NCBI GenBank assembly: GCA_023052935.1
Contig: CM041292.1
Coordinates: 101,968,426 to 102,032,425 of the forward strand
Direction of reading: 5' to 3'
DNA from: Piezodorus guildinii
Taxonomy: Eukaryota > Arthropoda > Insecta > Hemiptera > Pentatomidae
Length of the DNA stretch: 64,000 bases
In this document: positions 33,840 through 44,932 of the stretch, one piece after another
Numbering within the stretch: position 1 is the stretch's first letter
How the letters are laid out: each line of letters opens with the position of its first letter
The notes under the pieces: generated by a model
What the model was told of the DNA's origin: nothing
Seen by the model: the letters and a program-made list of their open reading frames with translations, nothing else
The model's database searches: none
Program-made: the position numbers and the translations under genes

Positions 33840-34420
33840 AAGATAAGTAAACTTAACTAACAAATGAAAATAAAAATAAAATATAAAGTAAATAAAATCC
33901 TGGCCACATTCATACCTATATACATTATTTACATACTGCCCCTGGGAACTCTGAATCGAACCCCTACACCCAGAAGTGGATGGAGTGGCACAACACCATG
34001 AGTTCCCAGCGCCTCTCAATCAGCCGCGTCACCAGTCTAGCCAGTGGAGACTGAGTGAGGGCGCTAGAGCCACACACTCTCAGGCATGAGTGGTGAAGTT
34101 TGCCATTGCCAGCACTCCAATTGCATGTTTATAGGAGATCTCTCGGCCAGTGCCGCCTCAGCCTAGGGTTGTAAGGATGGTTGGTATTAGAAAGGGATTG
34201 TGCCAGAGGATTAGGAAGAAGAGTAAGTTTCTGGTGAATGGTTGAGAATTTAGATGGGATGAGATCAAGGACATAAGGGATCTTAAGGTCTTGTTTGTTT
34301 CATAATAGGGAGCATTGACTATTGTTCTAAGGACTTTGGACTGAAAGGATTGGATACGTTTGATGTTCGAAAATTTAGGTCAGAAATAGCAAAGATATAG
34401 AGCGTTTTGAAATTACCAGT
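33840..34420 (-). mobile_element. Jockey LINE 3'-end fragment
   Basis: The minus strand reads NIKRIQSFQSKVLRTIVNAP, then YYETNKTLRSLM and a RRHWPRDLL-like ending, which correspond to the C-terminus of the Jockey copy at 27290-31392 (RILSLQSKILRKILNVPYF and RRWPRDLL). An internal deletion removes part of this region. The rest to 33840 would be the 3' UTR. Confidence 0.65.
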
Positions 34421-35439
34421 GGTGATCGGCCGTTTTAGGTCATTATTCATTGAATTATTTGTTGCTTTTCATATTAGTTAATGACTTATTAACAGCTATA
34501 TAAACAGTTATATCCTAATAAGTTATTTGTAAATTATAAATCATTGTGTAATAATTTCATCGTTTTTCACAGTATAAATATATTTAAATCACTTTAATAG
34601 ATGGAACATTTTCAACTCCATCATTAATAAAAATTTAATTTTTAAAACTTAATTTATACGTAAATAATAAATCAAGAACTCTCCAAAATGCCTAAATTGC
34701 GAAGTAATGTAAAAACAAATGTATGAAATATTGAAAAGGTGTAAATACGACTGATTGTATATTTCTTTTATAAACCCAATTCCGATAAAAACAAACAACG
34801 AAATTTTTAATAATGAATGGCAGTAAGCAAATATTTTTATTTCATGATTAGATCATATTGCTTATTTAAGAAACGATTTTTTTTTCCGAAGCTTTGAATA
34901 GTACTCAGATTACATAAGCCATTGAAGTTTCTATTCATGGTGAACTTAGGAGTAGAGGTAAAGTATATTTTGGCTATTTATGTTATTAATTTCCTCGGCA
35001 TTAATTAATTTCACGCTTAACAAACTCCTAAAGTACAAACGAGGCTACCGCATGTGTCGCTTCTAGATTGTCGAACCACCACTAACTTCTCATCTAAACT
35101 GCCGCTGTCAAAAGTTCTAATCCAAGTCTAAATTGATATCCAAGAGCTTAGTAATTCACTAACTCTTTACCTGCCCCCATGCGTCATGTGTAGGCAAACA
35201 TTTAATTTAGTACGTAATGTATAATGCAGTGCAAAATAGGCCGTTTTAGAACTTTTAACTACCTATTTTGGAGAATATATTCAGTTTTTACGTTTCTTCT
35301 GGTTAACAAAGTGATTATGATTATTATTCGGACGTTCATAGAACATTCTTACATTTATTACAAACGTTTCATGCCAATTGGTGAATCAGTAACAGCTTTT
35401 CTTTCTTTTTTTTAAATTTATTTACTATTTTAATAAATT

Positions 35440-35950
35440 TGTATTGGTTAAAAACGTCGGAAGATCGAAACTTGTAGGTTAGAGTGGGAGCGGAGTTTTT
35501 CATGTAAGAATTAATACCTAGTTCGGTAATTACGGGAAGAATTTAATGGTTTAGTAGAAATCCAAAGCTCAACTCTGTAAGTCCGGATAGGCCTTATGAT
35601 GGTCATGTAGATGAGCCTTTTGTTGTTAAGTGTTGGAACGTCTGTGGTTGAGGATCTGTTCGACTGTGACAAGCGAAATATTATTAAAGGAAATTGTAGG
35701 GCAGGATGTCTTAGGTTTATGGTGAAGGGTAAAGGTTTTTTCGTGCGATTTGTTGGAATTTATTTTAATTCTCCAATTCTGACAAAATACCTCATGGTCT
35801 CTGAGAGTTTGAGAGGCAATTGTCATATTGTCATTGACTGATAACACACAAATTTCTTCAGGTTACTATCCTATCCTATCCACGAAAGGGAAGTGCTAGG
35901 TGAGATGGGATATCAGCTGTATAAACTGTGCAAAGAATGTGTCCTGTAAG
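35440..35950 (-). mobile_element. Jockey LINE internal fragment
   Basis: The minus strand, from 35847, reads LSVNDNMTIASQTLRDHEVF, then CQNWRIKINSNKSHEKTFTL and CPTISFNNISLVTVEQI. These match the copy at about 30600-30815 (LSVHNDPSIVSQTLQSHI, CQNWRIKIYSNKSYQITL). A deletion then joins it to sequence equivalent to about 30950-31020 (MTIIRPIRTYRVEL). It is truncated at both ends. Confidence 0.8.
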
Positions 35951-36559
35951 CATACTGTAACAACTTGAAGAATACTTACATATAGGAAGGTTTTTGTATG
36001 CTTTATCAATATTATTTTCAAATTGTACATTGTCATCTAGTTAGCATGCCAGAGTACTACGATAAATGATGATTATATATTTTAATTTGTCTTTATCCAT
36101 TTTTATTTTAAATAATTTCTTTTATCCTTTTATACACGATAATTTATAATTTTTTTTAATTGTCCGATTTCAGAAATAATCATAGAAGGATCTCGGATTA
36201 AAGGAAGGTATAGATTTTCATATTTATCTAAATTGTTTTCTGATTTAATTGAAGTATTTCTCATGCCTCCAAAAGACATTGATTTATTAATATTTAGCAG
36301 AATCAATCAGAGAAGTATTTTGGCTATTCAATTAATCCCGTTGTCTAGGTAATAAGGATCAATCCACTATAGCACACACTAAGGGCCACCGTTGAAATTA
36401 ATCATTGCAATATCTCTCTCTGCTATTATACTGTTAATGGATGGGAATACCGTTCTATATTATGCCGCATACTTCTCTACCAATTGGCTCTGATAAATTA
36501 ATGATAATATAACATCTAATTGTTAATATAGATAAACTGTACTAGAACCAATACATAAC

Positions 36560-36605
36560 GTATATATATATATATATATTATATATATATAATATATATA
36601 ATACA
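36560..36605. repeat. (TA)n microsatellite
   Basis: Interrupted TA tract. Confidence 0.9.
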
Positions 36606-36609
36606 TATT

Positions 36610-38060
36610 AGTTATGGTTAAGAAGTCAAGTATGCATCGAAAATCTTATGTTTGAAATAATATTTTAGAAGAAAATAAATAACCATATTTCTTCATATTT
36701 AACTCAAACAATGAACATAAAGAAGCAAACCTAAATTAAATTTTTCTCTTTCCGCGAACAATGGATAAAATCCGTGTACTCTTTTATACCTTAAACGAAC
36801 GTACGTACCTTGAACAAAATTTTGTAAAAATCAATTATAAATACATGCATCTACTTATTTATTATCTTTACAAATATAAACATGAAATGAATGGATATAT
36901 GTTGTTAAATTTAGGCATTTCGTAACATCTCTGTATCAAGACTCGGTTCGTGATCAACGAAACCAAATATACTGACTTATACTTACCAACAGACTACGGG
37001 CAAATGAAGGATTCGTTAGCATAGATTTTAACCTAGATTGTAAGGAACTATGTGCCATTTTTATATGAAATATGTATATGAATAAGAAATGTATAAAAGG
37101 TGCTGTATGAGAGATCTCATACCATGATTAAGTCAGAAAAGCCGTGCTTCTCTGGGCCTTTCTTCTCTCATGGCTCAGATTATATTACTTTCTAGTAGTA
37201 TTTGTCGGTTTTTAAAACCGGTTTTTAGTAGAAAATATCGGTTTTCACTGTATAAATAACACTTTAAAAAAAAAAAAAAAAAATTGAAAATGACAGATGT
37301 AGCCAAATGAACCAGATTGATGAAAACACTGTAGCAAGCGGTTTGGTTCTTGGAATCATATCGGTCGGATAGATTTCCAAGAAAGGGTGCGTTTTGTCTA
37401 TTGGATGAATTAATTTAGATTTTATATCAGTTTGTCTTCTGGCTTCTTTATGTACAGTTCATAAATTCAGTGTTCAGTCCCATTGATCGATATTTGATAT
37501 GGATGATATTATACAAAATGTAAGTAGGTAACATATTTTAATATTATAAGTCTAGTTCGGTTGCAAGTGATGAAGGTATTTTATATTGCGGGGAATTTGA
37601 TTTTAATAAGCATGTATGCATAAACTTTATTTACTCTTGTCTTTCGCCTTTTCTTTACATTATATAATACATAGTTATATATTTTCTAATTGTTTTTATT
37701 TATTCGAACCCTTTGCTGAACAACACGCTTCACTATTATAAAAATATTTACTCCCCTATAGTGAAAATTATGCATAAACAACGAATAATTGTTTTTAAAG
37801 TTATTTAATCCTGGTCAACTTTTATTTCTTTGTTCTACTAAATTGCATAAAAATTTTTACTGTCAGTAAAATTGAACAATCAATAATTTCAGTCAAAAAC
37901 TACTTTTCACTCTAAATTTTCTGTTTTTGATATTTATTTAGTTATTAATTAGGAGAAACGGATTTCTTTTTATTCGTTATTCGTTATTAAATGTAAAAAA
38001 TGTAGCAAAGCATTTTGAAATATTAAGGAAATTAAATTTTTTTCAATTAAATATGCATGA
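36610..38060. other. Non-coding stretch
   Basis: No supportable feature apart from a 19-A run at about 37264-37282. Confidence 0.4.
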
Positions 38061-38067
38061 AGTTTGT

Positions 38068-38373
38068 CTATTTCTGCCCATGGGACAGTATAAACTTAAA
38101 AATATGATATTCAACATAAATTTCATCACCTTTGTAAATTGATATATTCACCACTGGTACATGTGAATAACCATGTTTGAAATATTTTGCGATGTTTATG
38201 GCGCCGTCAATAAATTCCAATTTTTCCAAAAATACTTTTATGTTTATTATTTTTAAGATTAAATACGTATATAACTTGAACAGGAATGGTATTCTTTTCA
38301 AATATGCTGGTTTACGGAATTTTAAAGACGAACGATTTTCCACCAGAATTCGCCAGAACACCGAAGACAACAA
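38068..38373 (-). pseudogene. Unidentified ORF, possible retrocopy or exon remnant
   Basis: On the minus strand 101 codons lie open in DNA whose AT content makes such a length unexpected by chance. The protein is basic, without runs of one residue (SLKFRKPAYLKRIPFLFKLY, then FIDGAINIAKYFKHGYSHVP). Upstream, the other two frames read like continuations of a protein for about 30 codons (DLPTWKVIRPNAMRSF), which suggests a frameshifted relic. I do not recognise the family. No splice sites in suitable places and no partner exons were found. Confidence 0.35.
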
Positions 38374-39339
38374 AAGCTCCTCATGGCATTGGGCCTAATC
38401 ACCTTCCAAGTCGGAAGGTCGACCTCGTTACTAATTCGTGTGAAAAAAAAACCCAACTTTTTTTATATAAATTTTAAGACGCTTAATACATTATTATATG
38501 ATATGAAAGTGTGTATTGCATTAAATGTATATTATAAATATTGTATTATTGAGGTTGTACGGCGCTAATAGCAGAGCTGGCGATCATAGACATTAAGGAA
38601 TATCGTTTATATGCCTATATTTAGGTTAAAAAAAAGAAATTACTTAAATAAGATCAAGTTAAGAAGAAAAAACTACAATTCAGGCAGTCATAGGGACTGC
38701 CGATAGAAGTGAAAACGTTTTGGTAAATTCTCGATTTGCGCTGAAATTTTGTTGGAGAGAAGAGTACGTTTGGACCTACCATTTGTATCAAGGAAATTCA
38801 GTCATTTAGGAATATGAATTATAGTTGTTTCACAGAGATAACCTCAGTTTCCCTCCCAAGTAAACAATAAAACATCTGTTTTAATTACTAATGAAATATA
38901 CATTGTGCTTAATTGAATGTAGCTTATTAAAATTAATTTAATTTTTAATTTCATACTTCTCTGCTAGCGTGATCAAGATATTCTTTTCAATTTCGTTTTA
39001 CTACGATTTAAATATTGAGTGTAAGATCATTATTTTGCTGCGTATGTTAAAATGTTTTCATGCACAGTAATGTTTTAGTAATATTTACAAATAACGATAT
39101 TTTAGAGTCAAGAGAATTAAATATTCCTCATATTAACTTTATGTACATTAAGAGGTAAGTTCTAAGATATGGTTTTTTATACCATGTCTTTACTCATTCA
39201 TTTTCAATTTAATTCTATAAAATAATGAAATAAAGTATTATAAATATTGATATTTTTGTGCCGATATTACACCGGTATCGATAACATTTAAAGAGATTGA
39301 TATCGTTATCCTATCTCTAATAGAAAGGTTTACAACGAG

Positions 39340-39960
39340 CGCATGCGCTAGTCTAGAGCATGTTGGTGTCGTTACCATGGTTGCGAAATCAAAGCTTTCA
39401 CCGCTGCCAAAAATCGCATAAAGAAGATGTCATTCAAAAAATCCAACGCCTTGTTAGAATTAATGATTTGCATTTAAACAGTTGAGATCTCGGAGTACAA
39501 AGATCATTCTGTTGAGGAGGTGATACAATTATCAAAAGAAGATGTAAAAGAAATGGAAGGAGCGTAGATGAGAAAACCTTGAGTTATATAGTGAGTGCTA
39601 TAGAGGATAAGGTTCCTAGCCGAGATGCTAATGAGGTCCTAACGTAGGGAAATGGATGCGGAGTTTTTCTGTCGAGCGACGGTTCATTTGACGAAGAAAA
39701 ACAGGACGAGGGGAGACCATTAGTGTAGACCTGCTTCTAGCTTTAATTACCAGTAAACCCTCGAGCTGCCAGCACCTGACTGGATCCTAACTGCTCTCGA
39801 GCCTGCTTCAGACAGGGGTTGTTTATTTCTTCGGCGGTCAGAAGAACAGGGGGAGCTTCGTGTTAGCAACAAGGATGGGCTTCGAGGTCATTACATTATA
39901 CTTACAAGTACACCACTTGACCTGTTCTTGATTTATGACCTGCAGAAATCATAAAAGTTT
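39340..39960. other. GC-richer island with broken frames
   Basis: Less AT-rich than its surroundings. The plus strand has fragments such as TLSYIVSAIEDKVPSRDANE in one frame and a Glu/Asp-rich piece (SSDGSFDEEKQDEGRP) in another, separated by stops. It resembles a decayed coding sequence, perhaps a transposon or a processed pseudogene, but no family was recognised. Confidence 0.3.
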
Positions 39961-41325
39961 ATTTAACAATAGCTAACAGGCAACATTGTAAGAAGTGTTT
40001 GTTCTAGTCGGTATAATTTTTTCATAATATTGGAACATCGGTTTAAAATGGCACCTAACTTCCGTAATATATTACTATTGATTTATTGTTTTCTGTTTTT
40101 TGGTGCCTTTACGTATTTCGTCATTAGCTTAATACCTATGAATCACTGCTGTTATTTTGATCAATGGTTTTAACCTCAGTTTTTAGATTGTTTTAAACAA
40201 CATTGGTTCTTGTGGGTTCTCAATTAAATTACGTTTTTTCATAGTATTTCTTCTTGCAGGTACATAAATTTGGTTTTAAAAGTTTTAGAAACCCGATGTA
40301 TAGAATAATGGTTGGTAATTGGTAATAAATTTGTTTTGTTTTTAAATTAAATTAATTTAATTTTTAATTAGTTTTAATTGATTAAATTTTAAATAGTTTA
40401 ATTTTAACTAATCGGATGGACTTAAAATGTTTTAATTAATTTTAAATAATCAAATTAATTAATTTAATTTTTTATTGGATTAAATTTGATTGTTTGCTAA
40501 TAATTGGTAATAAATTTGATCCAGAAAATAGTTGGAATTAGCATTCGCTGACCCTATATATGTGAAGGAATACCGTACCTGATCTAATCTATAATAAGTT
40601 TCTATAGTTAAATACTGTTTAAACGTAGTTTATAAGTACATTTGATAAATTCACGAAAAATAGTAAATACAAACATCATAATTATATACTTTCTTATGAT
40701 AGGGCCAGAACCTTTATTTTTGTGATTCTGTTTATAAATTATATTTGTTTTTTATTTGGAAAAATAAAAAAAAAAAGTTTTGACTGCATTACTGTTATGC
40801 GATTCTTTAAATAGTTGTGTTAAATGGTCAAGTAATGAGATAATAATATAAAGAATTAGTACGTAAACAATATTTAATTAGACTTTACAATACTAGGATG
40901 ATGTTTTAGTTTCATTATTATCTGTACGTTAATTATTCAAGCATTTTTAAATATAATTCAAACAAAAAAAGTTAGTATTTCAATAAAATTACCATAATCT
41001 TATTTTGTCATTTGATGTGTGATAGACATGTTGTTTGTATGTTTATGTATATGGTTTATTATGGTTATGGTTATGTATATGATTATGTTTATGTAAATAG
41101 TTATGACCTATGTATAGGGTAAGCTCAGATGTGGGCGGAACTCAAAAAGATGAATCTCGTAAGCGGAGCCTTTTATATAATTACCAAAGGTATTCGATGA
41201 TGGTGGTATAGTTAGAATCTTCGATGAAGTCTTCTTGTGATCACAAGACCGACTTTGGTGAGGAATGATAACGATTTCTTTAACCTAGTTTTACGCGAAC
41301 TCCATTCGGGCGCCAATTACTTAAG

Positions 41326-41331
41326 AACTGA
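41326..41331. repeat. Polinton target-site duplication, left (AACTGA)
   Basis: Six bases directly before the left terminal repeat; identical at 56674-56679. Six-base duplications are characteristic of Polinton integration. Confidence 0.95.
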
Positions 41332-43354
41332 AGTAGATAAGAAATGGGGGAGCTGGCACACTTTTTTGAGAAGCCAATCAGATGCCAGCATTTGGTCACG
41401 TGACCTATGGCGGGAGATTTGAATTTGAATTTCGACCGCGACCTAACCTTATCCACGCTGGTTCGCGCCATCGACCTAACCTAAACCACTAAGCCACGCC
41501 CCTTTTCAGTCACGTGACCCTTCATCAACCTAACCTAAACCACTAAGCCACGCCCCTTTTTGATCACGTGACCCCCGTTTGAGAGTATAAAGCATGAGTC
41601 TACCCGGCGTCCATTTTCTTTTCCCTACGTTTTGGGCTAATTTAGTATTTATAAAGCATGAGTCTACCCGTCCGCCATTTTCTTTTATGACGTCACAATT
41701 CACAAAGCATGAGTCTACCCGGCGTCCATTTTCTTTTCCCTACGTTTTGGGCTAATTTAGTATTTATAAAGCATGAGTCTACCCGTCCGCCATTTTCTTT
41801 TATGACGTCAAAATTTACAAAGCATGAGTCTACCCGACGTCCATTTTCTTTTTTCCTACGTTTTGGGCTGATTTAGTATTTATAAAGCATGAGTCTACCC
41901 GTCCGCCATTTTCTTTTATAACGTAACAATGTAAACAGCATGAGTCTACTCGGCCGCCATTTTGCTCCCCCCACTTCTTCATTAGTTAACCAATCAGACT
42001 GCCTAACTTGAGAGTTCCTCCCGGCTAGGTCCGATGGTCGAATTGTAATGTGTGCTTTTACGGAACCTTTCAAACTGTGACATAACCTTACTATTGTTTA
42101 CATTTTTTTAAACCTCCCTTACTGTTACATAACCTTCTCATTGTTTACATTTTGCTCCCCCCCCCCCTCTCCCACTCCTTCATTAGTTAACCAATCAGAG
42201 TGCCTAACTTGAGAGTTTATAAAGCATGAGTCTACCCGGCGTCCATTTTCTTTTCCCTACGTTTTGAGCGTATTAAGTCTTTATAAAGCATGATTCTACC
42301 CTGCGTCCATTTTCTTTTCCCTTCGTTTTGAGCGTATTAAGTCATTATAAAGCATAAGTCTACCCGTCCGCCATTTGTTTTATGACGTCACAATTTAAAA
42401 GCCTTAAGTCTATCCAGCCGCCATTTTGTTTTTGTTTTAATATAGGATGATTATACCTGACCGGTTCGAGCATGCACCGACATGTCGAATCATGTAAAAA
42501 CAGGTTAGCGAAAGTACAAACAGGTTTGAATCATGTTGAAGCATGCAGGTATGTGAAACGGAAACATGGACTTTGAACCCTCTTAACGGCTTTAATATAA
42601 ACATCGTTATAGGGCTTCTTGATCCTATACAGCTGTGAACTTTGATCTTTAATCCTACATTTTAAGTAGCGATAAAAAGTTCCTTAAGCTTAAACGTAAA
42701 CATGGACTTTGAACCTTCTTAATGCCTTTAATATAAACATCGTTATACGGCTTCTTAATCCTATACAGCTTTGAACTTTGATTCTTAATCCTACTATTTA
42801 AATAGCGATAAAAGGTTCCTTAAGCTCTAAGACTTTGAAACATTATCCTCTTAAGTATATATATAAATATAATGCGGACCTTGTACGTTTTATCTCTTAG
42901 TATAGTAAATCCCTAATGATTTAATCGTAAACAACACCAATTTAAGACGTAAATATCAACTTTGTTCTAATAATTGCTTAAAGTATAAATATTCCTTAAG
43001 CTCTGAGACTTTGAACCATTACCCTGTTAAGTATATATATATAAATATAATGCGGATTTTGTACGTTGTATCTCTTAGTATGGTAAAAAGATTTAATCGT
43101 AAACAAGATAAATTTAAGACGTAAATATCAACTTTGTTCTAATAATTGCTGAAAGTATAAATATATAATAATATAAAACTTGTACCTATTTCGGTAGGCG
43201 AATATAATTTTTTTATATATTTTTTCAACCGTTTTAATTGTTTTCTCAACTTCTTAGACCATTTTTTACCTTTTCTATGTATTATTTACTTATCATTAAC
43301 AATTCTGCTTTAGAATTGCTATTTCGCGATGTTTTCGGAAGAGTTCGGCTAATC
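41332..43354. repeat. Left terminal inverted repeat of the Polinton (about 2.0 kb)
   Basis: Matches the reverse complement of 54739-56673 with few differences: the outermost 58 bases differ at one site. The alignment ends inside GCGATGTTTTCGGAAGAG (left) and its complement (right). It contains CACGTG palindromes, an array of GCATGAGTCTACCCG units, CCAATCAG boxes and several TGACGTCA sites. Its inner part is (AT)-rich. Confidence 0.95.
41585..42440. repeat. Minisatellite in left TIR (GCATGAGTCTACCC units)
   Basis: About ten units of 50-65 bp begin GCATGAGTCTACCC and alternate between two types. One type continues GGCGTCCATTTTCTTTTCCC and TACGTTTTGGGC; the other continues GTCCGCCATTTTCTTTTATG followed by ACGTCA. 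The right TIR carries the mirror image at about 55585-56410. Confidence 0.9.
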
Positions 43355-43529
43355 CCGGAAATATTCGGCTGGCCGCTATTTTTAGATACACTCGGGAGTG
43401 TTCGGGCTTTTTCGGCTGCTCTCGGCCATATTCGGCTTCCCCCACTCCTTCCCTGACCTTCCCCCACTCCTACTCACACGTCTTAATCCTATACTTTATG
43501 AACTTTGCTCGGATAATTCCTAAGACGGC

Positions 43530-43565
43530 TATAAATAGGTGTGTTTTTCAGAACTCTTTCTCATT
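43530..43565 (+). promoter_or_regulatory. Core promoter of the polymerase gene (TATA plus TCATT initiator)
   Basis: TATAAATA at 43530-43537 and TCATT at 43561-43565, with A at 43563 (33 nt after the first T). A likely 5'-UTR intron follows: donor TT|GTGAGT at 43602 and acceptor T14AG ending at 43764, leaving the ATG at 43901. Confidence 0.6.
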
Positions 43566-43900
43566 CTCTTATCCAGCGTCAAGGTGACATCTCGATAACT
43601 TGTGAGTACCATTTTTTCTATTTTGGCCTTATAGTGTGCATCAGTGCTTAAAAAAAAGTTATCTTAACTTTTCTTTCAACTATTTCTTTAACGATTTTTT
43701 TTATTTCATACCTAGCTTCATATTTCATTTTTTCTTTAGTTTAATATTAATTTTTTTTTTTTAGGACTCTTTTTGTTTTGTTTTTTTAATTCATAGTTTG
43801 AATTTGTTTTATTTTAAGTTAGTGAATTATTTTCATTTTATATTTTCACTATTTGACAGTGTTTTGGTTTATTTGTATTTTTTAAAGTTTAAAATTAAAA

Positions 43901-44077
43901 ATGTCAACTACCAATAGTAACTGGCAGTATTGCAATAGAGAGTTTAGCAGGGAGAATAATAAACTTCGTCATCAAAAGTCATGCTTAACCTCACAGACAC
44001 GGCGTACATGTGTTTCATGCGGAGAGAATTTCCAGTCTAAAAAACAGTGGATGAAGCATGTACGCCGCTGCCTGTGA
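43901..44077 (+). CDS. Polinton PolB N-terminal zinc-finger ORF (58 aa)
   Basis: A 58-codon frame of two short zinc fingers. The second is complete C2HC (CVSCGENFQSKKQWMKHVRR then C). The first (YCNREFSRENNKLRHQKSC) lacks its first Cys, where Trp is found. The frame stops at a TGA (44075-44077) and is in frame with the large polymerase ORF that begins 15 nt later, so this is the N-terminus of the polymerase gene cut off by one nonsense codon, or a separate small finger protein. Polinton PolB genes commonly carry such fingers at their N-terminus. Confidence 0.7.
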   Translation: MSTTNSNWQYCNREFSRENNKLRHQKSCLTSQTRRTCVSCGENFQSKKQWMKHVRRCL

Positions 44078-44092
44078 GAAACGCCGCTCGTC

Positions 44093-44932
44093 ATGACCAA
44101 GCGGAGGCGGTTGGAGGCGGCTATGGGGTCTTTATACCAAATTGAAACATCCTTTGGAGGAGACCTCAAGACTTTTTTTCTCCCATGTTCGGAATCAATT
44201 GATGCTGTGGAATTTCTGTGTAAACAGACGGACACACTGCATCCGTTGATTTCAGAATTTTGGGCGGAATCAGACTCTCCCTTAAAATTTAATTTGGTTT
44301 TGGAGGCCACGTATGAAAATATTAGAGGGGAGACGTGCGATCGTGCCTTCAAAACCAAAAACAAAGCTATTTATGACATCTCTTCCATCTTGGATATTCT
44401 CAGTGGCATGTATGCGAAGTTGGCTACCGAGATGGAAGAGATGGCAATGAAAGGGAGTGGCTGGTTCCTAAAAAGTCTTGACGGTCTTCTCTTAAGAGTA
44501 AATAGATTCAGACCTCTAGGCGCCTCCAGCTATATACCTCTTCCACCTAAAAAAGCCGCCAGAAAAGCAGTAATTAATGTCCAGAATAATGACGAGTGCT
44601 GTTTTAAATACTCCATATTAGCCCACCTTATCGATAGTCGTAATTCTTTTCGAGTTAGTAAATATAGGAACTTGGAGCACAGCTATAACTTCGACTGCGT
44701 TTCCTTCCCCACTCCTCTCCAAGAGGTGAAAACATTTGAACGACACAATAACATCAGTGTGAATGTTTTTGCCATTGGAGAGACAGGAGACGTGTACCCG
44801 CTGAAGGTGGTAAAGGAGGAGAAGGCCGACCATCGTGATTTACTTTTGCTGACAACGGAGGATGGGCGAAGTCACTACACCTATATCAAAGGCTTCAATA
44901 AATTGGTGGCTTCGCAGATCTCCGGCCACTGA
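44093..44932 (+). pseudogene. Polinton PolB, N-terminal region
   Basis: 279 codons, from an ATG that is in frame with the upstream finger ORF, to TGA at 44930-44932. The segment (FWAESDSPLKFNLVLEATYE, NNDECCFKYSILAHLIDSRN) is the conserved N-terminal region before the exonuclease domain of Polinton-type polymerases. The ECCFK.S..A block is shared by many of these proteins. The frame continues beyond the stop without shift into a zinc-finger segment (CGKHVCKRCFTHFNSDARN), so the TGA is a point disruption or a recoded codon. It is the first part of a replicative, protein-primed family B polymerase. Confidence 0.85.

Noticed and set aside
41440..41540. CCTAACCTAA runs resembling insect telomere repeats (TTAGG)
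   Set aside because: Only two units at a time and inside a Polinton TIR; no array or telomeric context.
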